64,000 nucleotides of DNA from Alcanivorax sp. (GCF_002733835.1 NZ_NVWY01000003.1:1-64000), one strand, 5' to 3'; shown: positions 17,239 to 26,512, counted from the stretch's first letter. Notes: generated by a model from the sequence alone, not told the origin. A program made the numbers and translations.

Positions 17239-20200
17239 TTAAAAATCTTTTACCGGCAAAAAGGTAAAGGTCAGATCTACGCCGAGGGGGGGGACTTCCA
17301 GCTCAACACCCGCCAAGCCGATTCCCAAGAGATCAATGTTGGCCGGTATGATGAGAGGGTCGGGGTTACGGACTTTGAGAATCAGACGACCATCATCGAC
17401 AAAGCGCAGGGGGCCTTCGAGGGTGACTCCGGTAATTACTTTGCTGCGGATGTCATGCCCGAGTTCTATAATTAGCCGTGGTTCTAACTCTGGTGCATCC
17501 ACCATGAGATCAAACGTAGTACTGAACCAGGGGCCATCCGGGGTTTCGGTGATATAGCCCGTAATGGGTTGATTGTTTTCGTATCCCAATCGAAGTACCA
17601 GAGGACCGGTGTCCAGCGGTATTGTGATTAATCCCAGTGCGCGAGCTTCCAGAAAGACACTGGTCGTTGAGAGAACGGTAGGGAAGACTTTGGCAATGAC
17701 GGCGCCGGTGACTTCATTTGATGTCATTGGGTCGCTGTCGATGAGGCGTCGGTTGATGGTGACATCCGGCTCATACTGGCTTACCCCGGCTTGCAAGGCG
17801 CCTGACCCGACAAAGGCAAATTTCTTTTCCGGGCAATCGTCGCCTATACCACAGCCAATGTTGGCATGGGTTATTACTCCCGATTTGTTTTTTAGCCTAA
17901 GCTGTAGGTAGTTGGCATCGGCAATGGCACCGCCGTTACCATCGGGTACCGCACCTTGCTCATTGTCATCGAGACTGAGGTTCGCGTTGACATCCGCTAC
18001 AGGTAGTGACCGTAATGATACGCGGGTAATCCTGTCCTCTTCTCCTGTTACCACAAAGTGATTGGTCAGGTCCGGACCTCCTTGTCTAAGGCCAGGCGCT
18101 GTGGAGCTGGACTGAGAAATTTGCCGTGTTTGCAGAGGGGCTCCATCATTTGAACATATGGCGTTGACTCCACAGTTCGGCGCTCCTTCCTCGGAGTGCA
18201 GGGTATAACGGTAAAGGTCACCAACCCGCCAGGGACTGTTCGGTAAAAATTCGATTCGCTGTGAAAGTACTTTATGGCGACCATTGACGGGTTGCCATAC
18301 GTTATTAACGGTATCGAAGTGTTCAACAACAAAAGTCTGATCATTAACCGTGTCGCCGTCGATACTGCGGCTAAAGATGACTCGAATACTAAAATCCTTG
18401 AACATATTCGGTACAGGATAGAGCGGGTCGCTATTTTTACCTCCTACACATCGGCCATTGCGCCAAGTCTCTCTTTCGCCGGTAAGATCGACATCGGTTA
18501 ACGCACAGGGGTAACCGGGAAAAACAGCAGCGACAAGTGGTGCACGTAGCTCATTGGTGCTGCCATTGGGAAGCACGAAGTCCGGTAGGCGGATGTTGAG
18601 TGTCTGGTCCTGGTTGAGCGGGTTTCCCTGCGTATCTCGGAGCAGGCTGGTGAGGGTGAGCTCGACGTCTTTTCCGTGTTGAAGGATATCTCCTCCGATG
18701 ATGATCGTGGCTCCATCGTGACGTATTGGGTACGTCTTTACTACATCATCAACAGAAACCTGTACGGCACCGTCAAGGAACACCGAAGCTGGGTCTAATG
18801 GTTTGTTGAAGTTCAGGATAACGGGGTCACCAGGCCTTGCATTGGGTTGGAACGTTTCTCCCGGTGCCCAAGACTGAAGCTGCAAGGGTCGAGTGTCTTG
18901 GCTTGGGGCAGGCGCTTGGCGCTGGTTTTGATAGGCCTCCATGCGGAATGAGAGCAGACCGGATGCCTTCTCCAGGCCCAGTACATCAGGTTCAACCACA
19001 CTGACCGCATCCAGTACTAGTACACCATCCTTTACAACGGCTAAACCCGCTACCTGCACATTAAGCAGGTTCTGGCTGAGAGCCGCATTGGGCTCTTGAC
19101 CTGCTGCAGTCATTGCTGCGTCCATATTAAGCAGGGCATAGCGGGGAACCGATGGGGAATCACTGAATGGATTAGGGATCAGATACCCATTAGCGTCGCT
19201 GAGTATCGTGATGGTGACTTCACCGGTTTCCAGCCCGGACGGTATTTCGCCCAGTATATTGACGTCCACGGGGGTGCCTCGGAGTACGGAACCAGCGGGT
19301 ACTCGCAGTGGAACGGCATTAGGAAAGTTGGGAGCAAAAGCCAGATCTGCAGCTAGATCCCCGCTCAACCCGGTAAATGATTCATCTCCCAGCACAAAGG
19401 ATTGTACTGGCACCTGATTGATCGGGTTGCCGGTTAAAGTTGACACTAGTCCAGGTTGCTCAGCTCCAAGACTGCCAACTTTTAGAACGGATGTAGCACG
19501 GGGAAGAGTGGCTTCCGGAACAAAAGTCCGATTGTACTCCGGCAACTGTTCACCGGTAGTCTGGGCCCGCAGCCCAGCAATCGTTAGTGTGTGTTCCACA
19601 GGTTTCAGATCCTGGTCAGGATCCAGTGTCAGGTAACGACCCTGCAAAAATAGCGATGCGGGAACCAACTTGCCGAGGTTGTCACGAAGTTGAACCGATC
19701 CGGTTTCGCCATATGCTGTGCTGGTCGGATCAACCGTTTGGTTAAACGACATCCTGAAGGTGCTCATGTCGTTGGGATGGCTGGCATCATCAATCGGCTC
19801 TAGCAATGACGGTTGGTCTAGAGGAGTGGCTGAAAGCAGGGTGAAAGAGCCGCTTCCCATGGTTTGCGATGCGCCGGCTTGACTGCCTGCAGTCCGAAAC
19901 CGAACGCGGGCCACGGAGTTATCATCAATGGCTCCAAGGCCATCATCGTTGACAACCAGATGGTACGCTTCCGCCGGAGCCAGCCGCGATTGAGGATACA
20001 GGGCCAGGCCTCTGCCATTGTCTACCACCTGATAGTCAACCATGACGGTATTCCCATCAGTATCACTGACCAGCTGTAGGCGTGAGTCAATGTCATCAAT
20101 AACCTCTTGCTCAAGTGCAGAGGAAAATCGCAGGATTACTGGCGCGGTAGCTGGAACCTCGGTCTGGCCAGGATAAGGGTAAGAAAAAATTAATGTCTCT

Positions 20201-20319
20201 GGTGTGCTCCAGGGATTGCTTACATCGCCCTGATCGCCACCGCACCCGGTCAGAAGGGCTGCTATGGCGACCGCCAGACTAATCAGAAACTGGTGGATTG
20301 TGATGGGGTTATTATTCAT
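17239..20319 (-). CDS. large Ig-like-domain lipoprotein (AupB-like candidate)
   Basis: 1026 residues. The N-terminus is a lipoprotein signal ending in LLTGC (Cys near residue 26). Several bacterial Ig-like (Big_5-type) repeats follow: segments such as FSYPYPGQTEVPATAPVILRFS and a later one beginning PGDPVILNFNKPLDPASV have the pattern of these beta-sandwich domains. The residues after Cys are Gly-Gly-Asp, so there is no Asp at +2 to keep it in the inner membrane under the E. coli rule. It is co-transcribed with the FadL-type porin (34-bp gap, AGGAGA ribosome site). The pair resembles AupA-AupB, the alkane-uptake FadL protein and lipoprotein of Marinobacter, but I cannot confirm homology from memory. 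A cell-surface or periplasmic hydrocarbon-handling role is inferred. Confidence 0.7.
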   Translation of the reverse strand: MNNNPITIHQFLISLAVAIAALLTGCGGDQGDVSNPWSTPETLIFSYPYPGQTEVPATAPVILRFSSALEQEVIDDIDSRLQLVSDTDGNTVMVDYQVVDNGRGLALYPQSRLAPAEAYHLVVNDDGLGAIDDNSVARVRFRTAGSQAGASQTMGSGSFTLLSATPLDQPSLLEPIDDASHPNDMSTFRMSFNQTVDPTSTAYGETGSVQLRDNLGKLVPASLFLQGRYLTLDPDQDLKPVEHTLTIAGLRAQTTGEQLPEYNRTFVPEATLPRATSVLKVGSLGAEQPGLVSTLTGNPINQVPVQSFVLGDESFTGLSGDLAADLAFAPNFPNAVPLRVPAGSVLRGTPVDVNILGEIPSGLETGEVTITILSDANGYLIPNPFSDSPSVPRYALLNMDAAMTAAGQEPNAALSQNLLNVQVAGLAVVKDGVLVLDAVSVVEPDVLGLEKASGLLSFRMEAYQNQRQAPAPSQDTRPLQLQSWAPGETFQPNARPGDPVILNFNKPLDPASVFLDGAVQVSVDDVVKTYPIRHDGATIIIGGDILQHGKDVELTLTSLLRDTQGNPLNQDQTLNIRLPDFVLPNGSTNELRAPLVAAVFPGYPCALTDVDLTGERETWRNGRCVGGKNSDPLYPVPNMFKDFSIRVIFSRSIDGDTVNDQTFVVEHFDTVNNVWQPVNGRHKVLSQRIEFLPNSPWRVGDLYRYTLHSEEGAPNCGVNAICSNDGAPLQTRQISQSSSTAPGLRQGGPDLTNHFVVTGEEDRITRVSLRSLPVADVNANLSLDDNEQGAVPDGNGGAIADANYLQLRLKNKSGVITHANIGCGIGDDCPEKKFAFVGSGALQAGVSQYEPDVTINRRLIDSDPMTSNEVTGAVIAKVFPTVLSTTSVFLEARALGLITIPLDTGPLVLRLGYENNQPITGYITETPDGPWFSTTFDLMVDAPELEPRLIIELGHDIRSKVITGVTLEGPLRFVDDGRLILKVRNPDPLIIPANIDLLGIGLAGVELEVPPLGVDLTFTFLPVKDF

Positions 20320-20353
20320 TGCTCTTCTCCTGGTATTAATCGCATGCCTGTTG

Positions 20354-21715
20354 TTAAAACTTTAGCGACAGGGAGGAAGAAAATACGTTTATTTCACCAT
20401 CAGCCCTTACCGTTTCATAAGGGGCTGGATCGGTGGAAGAGTTGATGGAGGTCAATTCGAAATCAGCTTCATCCAGCATTTGATACTGGTAAGCGAAGGA
20501 GAGTTCTAATGGCATATCTATTATTGGCGCGCTGGACAGACGGTAGCTGGCACCCAGACCGAAAACCTTTTTATCGGTGTCAAGATAGTTAACGTCCTGG
20601 GATCGGCTGGATTTTAAAGGTGAGTCCTCCAGGGCTGCGCCGGCAAAGAGTTTCATGGACTCCGACCACTGATAGCTAACGCCAATTCGGGGAATGGTGA
20701 TGTCGTCAAACGCTAGATTAGCCTGATCGCGAATAGTATCGTCGGCAAACTCGCTTTCAAGCGCAGACCAATTGTGCTGCTCAATGCCTGCCGTCAATTC
20801 GAATTTGCCAACGGGAAGCAAAATGGCTGCGCCGAGAACTTCAGGTTGATAGGTATCAATTGTACTAAGCGCTAGGCTCAGGCCTGGTTCAGGGATAACT
20901 CCCGGCACAACCACATTGGCATCCACGGATACCTCATAGCTACTTTCCCCCCGCCAGAAAAGAGCCAGCTCCATCTTATCCATTCCAAAAGGCATGCACT
21001 CGCTTGTACCGCAAAACATTTCTCCAGAGCGGATATTGATACCTAGTGCCGGTGATAGGGATGGAGAGGCTTCCAGGGAAAGTTTTTCAGAGTCTGTGTT
21101 GCCGCCAAGGTCTGAAACTGCTTCCAGGTTGGCTTTGGCCTGGAGGGTAAGACGTGCTGATGCGCCGACGTCAACGCCCCTCAGGACGTTGCTGATAGCG
21201 CCACCAAAGGCGAGATAAAGTGGCTGAGATTCATAGCGTAGAAACTGCCCTTTCTGGCTGGTATTGGCCTGATAGGGCAATAGGTTGGATGTGTATTGGT
21301 CTACACCCACGTTCAGGCCAAAGTAAATGGGCTTGTCGATGCTGGAAATGCCGGCGACGCGGCTTTTGAAGCCGATTAATAATAGTTCGGAACTGGTGTC
21401 AGAGAGGATATCATTCTCTCGCTCCAAAGGGTCTGTTCCTCCCAGTGATTTAGCACGTAATTCCTGGTCGCCATACTGCACAATGACTCCCAGTTCGCCC
21501 TCCGGGGAGCGGGCCATGGCGGCCGGGTTGTAGTACACCGACCAGCTGTTGGATGCAAAAGGACTGAATGCCAAGGCAGTGCCGGCATTCATCGGGCCTA
21601 GCCCATAAGTGCTCGCTCCGTCGCCAGCACCGCCAATGGCCAAGCCGGGTGAGAGCAATGCTGTAGTGCACGTGAAGAAAAGGAGAGGTAACCGTTTTGT
21701 TTTTTTTGCAGACAT
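20354..21715 (-). CDS. FadL/OmpP1-family outer membrane transporter (AupA-like candidate)
   Basis: 453 residues with a signal peptide (cleavage about residue 27). The FadL-family N-terminal region includes GAGDGASTYGLGPMNAGTAL and the YNPAAMAR motif, followed by alternating beta strands and a C-terminal Phe (LSLKF) typical of outer membrane barrels. FadL proteins pass long-chain fatty acids or hydrophobic hydrocarbons through the outer membrane by lateral diffusion. The start has AGGAGCC upstream and palindromic operator site 3 lies about 60 bp before it, linking it to the almA-type operons. It is a likely hydrocarbon or long-chain lipid importer for this regulon; its exact substrate is unknown. 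Confidence 0.8.
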   Translation of the reverse strand: MSAKKTKRLPLLFFTCTTALLSPGLAIGGAGDGASTYGLGPMNAGTALAFSPFASNSWSVYYNPAAMARSPEGELGVIVQYGDQELRAKSLGGTDPLERENDILSDTSSELLLIGFKSRVAGISSIDKPIYFGLNVGVDQYTSNLLPYQANTSQKGQFLRYESQPLYLAFGGAISNVLRGVDVGASARLTLQAKANLEAVSDLGGNTDSEKLSLEASPSLSPALGINIRSGEMFCGTSECMPFGMDKMELALFWRGESSYEVSVDANVVVPGVIPEPGLSLALSTIDTYQPEVLGAAILLPVGKFELTAGIEQHNWSALESEFADDTIRDQANLAFDDITIPRIGVSYQWSESMKLFAGAALEDSPLKSSRSQDVNYLDTDKKVFGLGASYRLSSAPIIDMPLELSFAYQYQMLDEADFELTSINSSTDPAPYETVRADGEINVFSSSLSLKF

Positions 21716-21777
21716 TTCAGGCTCCTAAAGGGGGCTGTTCTGGTTATAGATGGTGAGTTGTTCTGATTTTCTGTTTG

Positions 21778-21795
21778 TTTGGTTAAACAACCAAT
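21778..21795 (-). promoter_or_regulatory. palindromic operator (site 3) before FadL-lipoprotein operon
   Basis: Minus-strand reading ATTGGTTGTTTAACCAAA, matching sites 1, 2 and 4 at 18 bp length. The 21716-22049 gap holds this site and the FadL leader; no gene is seen in it. Confidence 0.7.
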
Positions 21796-22049
21796 ATTGG
21801 TCTCAGGCTTAGCTGTCTGTGTCCATGACTGTAATGACGTTGTGCTCTGGCGCTCCGGTAATGTCACACATTAATGCGTGACGCCCAGCCGTCGTCTATG
21901 ACGAGATGCCGTGTTCTGTTGCTGACCAGGCATGGGTTATCGAGTGGTATAACGCCTCCTGGGCAGCGCTAAAGCGCACGGTCAACTGGATCTGGAGAGC
22001 TCTGCTGGCGTGACATGTACAAGCAGGCTCCACACTTTCTCTGGCACAG

Positions 22050-23693
22050 TCACTGAGAATTGTTATCTGTTTGTTTTGCCGGAATGCCCTTCTCTGGCAG
22101 CTGGGGATGTGGCTCACAGGCTTGTCTCCCGCCGTCGTGTCTGCTGGGAGTGTGCCCGGCCAGTACACTGAATCGGTAGTGATCCATCGGTAAATGCTTG
22201 GCTCGCCACAGCATTTCCAGAGAGGTAGAGGGCCGCAGCATTGGCGCGTCACCATGATGGTCGAAGTAATAACTGTTCGACAGCGCGCAGTTGTGGTTAA
22301 GGAACACGGTGTTTTGCTGGCGTTTCTGGATATTGCGGAAATACGCGTCATGGACGGACTGACGTATTTCCACTTGGCTGGCTCCACGTCGGTTGGCTTC
22401 GCGAATACAGCGAGAGAGGTGGATGGCATTCCCTTCGACCATCTTGAAGTAAGAGGTGCCGATAAGGGCATAGGGACCGAGCATGATGTAAAAGTTCGGG
22501 TAGCCCGGAATGGTCAACCCTTCATAGGCCTGGTAACGGTAGTCATGCCAGAAATCGCCCAAATTGATGTTGTTGCTGCCGATGACGTCGAACGAGGGAA
22601 TATTTCCTTTCTCGAAGGTTTTGTAACCGGTGGCGAGGATCAAGGTATCGATACGCCGTGAGCGGCCGTCCTGGGTGGTGATGCCGCGGGACGTAATACG
22701 CTTGATCGGGGTCGTGACAAGCTCAACGTTGTTTCGGGCAAAGGTTCGGAAATAGTCGTTGGAAAACGTTGGCCTTTTGCACCCGAAGCCGTATTTCGGT
22801 GTCAGTGCTTGCCACAGGTCCTGGCGGTTGGGCAGCTGTTCGCGCAGGTTGTTTATGCCCGCCTTTTCACACATGCGAACCAGCCAAGGGGCCTGCCGGT
22901 AATATATTGCGGAAAGCACCATCAGGGTTTCGCTGACGGTGTCGGTAGCGCCGCGAAGGCTGCGTTGCAAGCCCGGTACGGTTCGGAACAATACCTTGAG
23001 CCAGCCAGGCAGAGTCTGATCCGGCTTCTTCAGCACCCAGATGGGGGTGCGCTGGTAGACGTCAAGTTGACGAGCCTGGCGGGCAATTTTCGGAATCAGT
23101 TGCACTGCAGTGGCGCCAGTGCCTATTACCGCTACTCGCTTGTCACTAAGATCAAGGTCATCTGGCCAGCGTGCAGTGTGAATGACATTGCCCTGGAACG
23201 TATCAAGCCCTTCAATATCTGGCATCTTGGGTGATATCAAACCGCCACAGGCGGAGACAATATGGCGTGCACTAAGTCGCCTGCCATCCGTAAGATCGAT
23301 CAACCAGACATGGCTGTCGAGATCAAAACGGGCGCTAGCGACTTCGACACCAAAGCGAATCAGTGGGTAGATGCCATACTTGCTTGTTACCTGTCTTGTA
23401 TACTGGTAAAGCTCGTTTCCCGGCGCAAAAACGCGAGACCAATTTGCGTTTTGTTCGAAGGAAAATGAATAGGTAAACGAGGTAATGTCGACAGCGATTC
23501 CCGGATAACGGTTGTCGCGCCAGGTTCCTCCCACATCCTTGCTTCGCTCAAGGATCAAGATATCTTTGATGCCATCGGCACGCAGCTGGATTGCCGCACC
23601 AATTCCAGAAATTCCCGCGCCGATGATAATGACTTCATGATCAGGAGTAACGCTGGGACGAGGGTTATGGATTGCAACAGCAGCCATATTCAT
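22050..23693 (-). CDS. Baeyer-Villiger-type flavin monooxygenase
   Basis: 547 residues. The FAD loop GAGISG is at 25-30, GGTWRDNRYPGIAVD at 55-69, the Baeyer-Villiger signature FxGxxxHxxxWP at 166-177 and the NADPH loop GTGATAV near 190. It belongs to the cyclohexanone/hydroxyacetophenone-type branch and is clearly different from the AlmA-like enzyme at 14601. It should use NADPH and O2 to convert a ketone to an ester or lactone. It is last in a four-gene operon, its start overlapping the upstream esterase stop by ATGA, as in the almA operon where the hydrolase and monooxygenase genes are also coupled. The substrate is unknown. Confidence 0.85.
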   Translation of the reverse strand: MNMAAVAIHNPRPSVTPDHEVIIIGAGISGIGAAIQLRADGIKDILILERSKDVGGTWRDNRYPGIAVDITSFTYSFSFEQNANWSRVFAPGNELYQYTRQVTSKYGIYPLIRFGVEVASARFDLDSHVWLIDLTDGRRLSARHIVSACGGLISPKMPDIEGLDTFQGNVIHTARWPDDLDLSDKRVAVIGTGATAVQLIPKIARQARQLDVYQRTPIWVLKKPDQTLPGWLKVLFRTVPGLQRSLRGATDTVSETLMVLSAIYYRQAPWLVRMCEKAGINNLREQLPNRQDLWQALTPKYGFGCKRPTFSNDYFRTFARNNVELVTTPIKRITSRGITTQDGRSRRIDTLILATGYKTFEKGNIPSFDVIGSNNINLGDFWHDYRYQAYEGLTIPGYPNFYIMLGPYALIGTSYFKMVEGNAIHLSRCIREANRRGASQVEIRQSVHDAYFRNIQKRQQNTVFLNHNCALSNSYYFDHHGDAPMLRPSTSLEMLWRAKHLPMDHYRFSVLAGHTPSRHDGGRQACEPHPQLPEKGIPAKQTDNNSQ

Positions 23694-24649
23694 GATGCAA
23701 CCTCAACTATGGCGCTATCGCTAGCATTGACCGTTTGGGATGGGGCTTTGCCGACGTTATTGCTGGTCAGATACTTTCCCAGAATTCGGACGATGGTAGG
23801 GAAGTCCTGCTTTGCCTCTGGTAGCAAAAAGGTGAATACGGGCCACACGTGCGGCATATCATCGCGCTCCAGAACCTGCACGGGCACCCCCGCATCTCGC
23901 GCGCATTGTGCTGCTGCATGGGTATCGTCGCGCAGACACTCTTCGCTACTGACAGTGAAAAGTAGAGGGGGCAAGCCGGTGAAATCCGCGGTGATTGGTG
24001 AGGCATACGGGTGAGCGGGGTCCGCGCCGGCCAGATAGATATCCGTTGCCACCTCAATCATGCCATGGGAAAGCATGGTATCGCTGTCGCTATTCGCCTG
24101 TCTGGACATCAGGGTGCCTCGCGCATCCGATGCCGGCGAAATGGCGAGGGCGCAAGCCGGCATTTTCAGCAGCTGATCACGGGCACGCAGCAATGTGACT
24201 AACGTCAGGTTGCCTCCCGCAGAGTCTCCCGCAATGACCACAGGGCGAGGGTCTGCGATCAGTTCACGATACACATTAAAGGCGTCATCCGTTGCTGCCG
24301 GGAAGGGGTGCTCAGGGGCTAGTCGGTAATCCGGAAGAAAGACCCGCGCATTCAGGGCGTGAGCCAAACGGCCACAAAAGTGGTGATAGGTATCAAGCCG
24401 CCCGCCGATGAAGGCGCCACCATGCAGGTAGAGTATGGTGATTTGTGGGTCTGCGGTGCCTAGCCAGTGGCCAGCTATTCCTGCAACCTTGCCTCGCTTG
24501 AGTCGCACTCCGCGTGGCAGCAGAGAGGGGGCCAAAGGCGCGTTCATCACCCTGCGAAGATGTCTTACCAGTTTGTCCGGGTCGCGTATATCACGCTTCA
24601 TGCCGGCGCGAAAAAGTAGCTTCAAAATTGTTGTAGGAATGGAGGCCAT
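23690..24649 (-). CDS. HSL-family alpha/beta hydrolase (esterase)
   Basis: 319 residues with hallmarks of the hormone-sensitive lipase family: HGGAFIGG near 75 (oxyanion), DYRLAPEHPFPA, and the nucleophile elbow GDSAGG near 141-146. Asp in SEECLRDD and His in MPHVWPVF complete the triad. Family members cleave esters of short to medium acyl chains in the cytoplasm. Translational overlap with the Baeyer-Villiger monooxygenase suggests that it hydrolyses that enzyme's ester product. It lies 38 bp after the SDR gene in the same operon. It is unrelated in sequence family to the hydrolase at 16109, although it takes the same position relative to a monooxygenase. Confidence 0.85.
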   Translation of the reverse strand: MASIPTTILKLLFRAGMKRDIRDPDKLVRHLRRVMNAPLAPSLLPRGVRLKRGKVAGIAGHWLGTADPQITILYLHGGAFIGGRLDTYHHFCGRLAHALNARVFLPDYRLAPEHPFPAATDDAFNVYRELIADPRPVVIAGDSAGGNLTLVTLLRARDQLLKMPACALAISPASDARGTLMSRQANSDSDTMLSHGMIEVATDIYLAGADPAHPYASPITADFTGLPPLLFTVSSEECLRDDTHAAAQCARDAGVPVQVLERDDMPHVWPVFTFLLPEAKQDFPTIVRILGKYLTSNNVGKAPSQTVNASDSAIVEVAS

Positions 24650-24687
24650 ATTGAATTCCTTGCGTGTTTCGTTTCCACTAATGCGGT

Positions 24688-25515
24688 TTAATCAGCCAGC
24701 ATTCTGTAAGCTTCGCCAATCGCGCGGGCGTATAGTCGTGGCGTCAGGCGTTTCAACCGCCAGGCAAGCCGGCCGTCAATTTGTGGCAGCATGTAAAGCT
24801 CACCTCGATCAAGGGCACTGAGGGTCTGTCGGGCCACCTGGTCGGCGTTGGTGAGGGCATAGCGGGTCATCGCTGAACGGGCAAAGTCACGGCGACGTTC
24901 AGGCAGGCGCCCATTCTCGACGATATTGGTCGGGACCACGGTTGGGCACAGGGCCGTGATTTTTACGCCGGTACCGGTCAGTTCAGAAGACAGCGTTTCG
25001 GACAGGGCCAGCACCCCCGCCTTGGTGACGTTGTAGGCGGCCATTTCCGGGGCGGACCCGAATGCGGCAGCAGAGGCCACATTGATGATGCCTCCATAGC
25101 CCAGATCGCGAAGCTGAGGGGCAAAATAATGGCAGCCGTGAATAACCCCCCATAGATTGACGTTCATGCACCAGTGCCAATCTTCAAGTGACACCTCGCC
25201 GATTGGGCCACCGAGGCCGACGCCGGCGTTGTTGATTACCAGGGTTACCGGCCTGCCGAGCAAAGGCTCGGCATTTTCCGCCAGGTATGCCATCTGTTTT
25301 TCATCGCCGACATCACACCCCAGGGCTACCGCGTGAGTACCGAGTGCTCGCAGGCTGATCGCCACCTGTTCGGCGCGCTCTTCATTGATATCGACACACA
25401 GTACCGAACCGCCTCGACGGGCAACTTCGTAAGCAAAGCTACGACCGATGCCGCTACCCGCCCCGGTGATGACAGCTGCCGCCTGAGTTGACGGGTGCAA
25501 GGGTTTCTTTTTCAT
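24688..25515 (-). CDS. short-chain dehydrogenase/reductase
   Basis: 275 residues from the ATG at 25515, which overlaps the upstream stop by ATGA; an ATG 12 bp further upstream is possible. It is a classical SDR with TGAGSGIG near 19, Asp in LCVDINEE (NAD preference), NNAGVG near 95 and YNVTK near 160. The C-terminal region (LKRLTPRLYARAIGEAYRML) is hydrophobic and basic. As the second gene of the PF10118 - SDR - esterase - monooxygenase operon it could oxidise an alcohol to the ketone that the monooxygenase uses. The same pairing appears with the SDR at 13724. Confidence 0.8.
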   Translation of the reverse strand: MKKKPLHPSTQAAAVITGAGSGIGRSFAYEVARRGGSVLCVDINEERAEQVAISLRALGTHAVALGCDVGDEKQMAYLAENAEPLLGRPVTLVINNAGVGLGGPIGEVSLEDWHWCMNVNLWGVIHGCHYFAPQLRDLGYGGIINVASAAAFGSAPEMAAYNVTKAGVLALSETLSSELTGTGVKITALCPTVVPTNIVENGRLPERRRDFARSAMTRYALTNADQVARQTLSALDRGELYMLPQIDGRLAWRLKRLTPRLYARAIGEAYRMLAD

Positions 25516-26456
25516 GCCTGCCCCCATGCGGGTTCAGGTTGTGGCGTTTCGAATGTACCGTGTACATTGTTGGCTCGGTGGTCTCTGAGCGCTTGATAGG
25601 CCTTATGAGGGTCGCCAGTTCTTTCGTAGGCGCGTTTCCAGATCCGGATTACATCACGGTTATCGTCATCCCACGGGTGGAAAGTGGGGGAGAAATAGGG
25701 GGGCACGCCAGCGAGTACCTTGGAAAGAATGCCGGGACGCCAGAACAGGACTTTGGTCATTTTGGCGGCGGACCACAAATTCAGAATTTGACGATCCTTG
25801 TAGAGCAGATAGGTCTGGTTGCCGATCATAATGGGGAAGCCCAGGGCAATGGCCAGTAGCATGCCACTGATACGCAGTCGGTAACTGCGGTAGCCACCAC
25901 CACTGGCATCGACGAAGACGTCATAACTGACGCTCTTGTGCTCGGTTTCTTCGACAAAGTGCCAGTAGAGCATGGCACGCAAATCCGGGTGGGTTTCGTC
26001 AAACAGCTCCGGGTGCTCAAGCAGTACCGAGGAAATAATGGCCGTGAAATGTTCAAACGCCGCTGCGATGGAGCTCTGCATATCGTCACTGAGGCGGTGT
26101 TGGAGTTGCTTACGGATCAGCTTGAACACGCCTTCAACCTTGTCGATGGGAACCCCGTGTTGCACGCCGATGGCGTTCATTTCATCGTGCTCACGAGCAT
26201 GAATGCGCTCCTGGCGAATGAATTCTTTAGCTGCGTTCAGCACTTCTGGATCGTCAAGCTTGCCAAGCTGCCGTCTTGCAGAATTCATCACCCAGCGTTC
26301 ACCGTCGGGGACGGCGGCGAGAATGGCATTCATCCAGTGAGTGGACCACGGGTCGTTGCGAAACCAGTGGCGAGCCACGTTTTCGATGTTCATGGGAAAG
26401 TGAATGTCACGGGTTACAACCTCGTCGTAACCAATCTTGCGGTTTGCCAGAGCCAT
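25512..26456 (-). CDS. PF10118-family protein, di-iron-like motifs (paralog 3)
   Basis: 314 residues from the ATG at 26456 (GGGAG upstream); a longer frame to 26507 would start inside the promoter. It is a paralog of the 4297 and 12798 proteins, with candidate ligands E53, E83xxH86, E135 and E170xxH173. The spacing 30 / 52 / 35 is almost identical to the other two. A hydrophobic stretch (LLAIALGFPIMIG) is near 200. It is first in its operon and preceded by operator site 4. The family is annotated as a predicted metal-dependent hydrolase without an established reaction; the residue pattern suggests a di-iron four-helix bundle instead. Confidence 0.8.
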   Translation of the reverse strand: MALANRKIGYDEVVTRDIHFPMNIENVARHWFRNDPWSTHWMNAILAAVPDGERWVMNSARRQLGKLDDPEVLNAAKEFIRQERIHAREHDEMNAIGVQHGVPIDKVEGVFKLIRKQLQHRLSDDMQSSIAAAFEHFTAIISSVLLEHPELFDETHPDLRAMLYWHFVEETEHKSVSYDVFVDASGGGYRSYRLRISGMLLAIALGFPIMIGNQTYLLYKDRQILNLWSAAKMTKVLFWRPGILSKVLAGVPPYFSPTFHPWDDDNRDVIRIWKRAYERTGDPHKAYQALRDHRANNVHGTFETPQPEPAWGQA

Positions 26457-26494
26457 TGGATCGCTCCCAAGTAAAGTGCATTCATTGGACTTTA

Positions 26495-26512
26495 TTTGTA
26501 TGACCAACCAAA
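26495..26512 (-). promoter_or_regulatory. palindromic operator (site 4) between PF10118 operon and TetR gene
   Basis: Minus-strand reading TTTGGTTGGTCATACAAA: the left half is perfect for the consensus, the right half degenerate. A TTGAAT overlapping its first base and TAAAGT after it would form a promoter with a 17-bp spacer, as in site 1. It lies about 125 bp from the divergent TetR-family gene. Confidence 0.6.
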
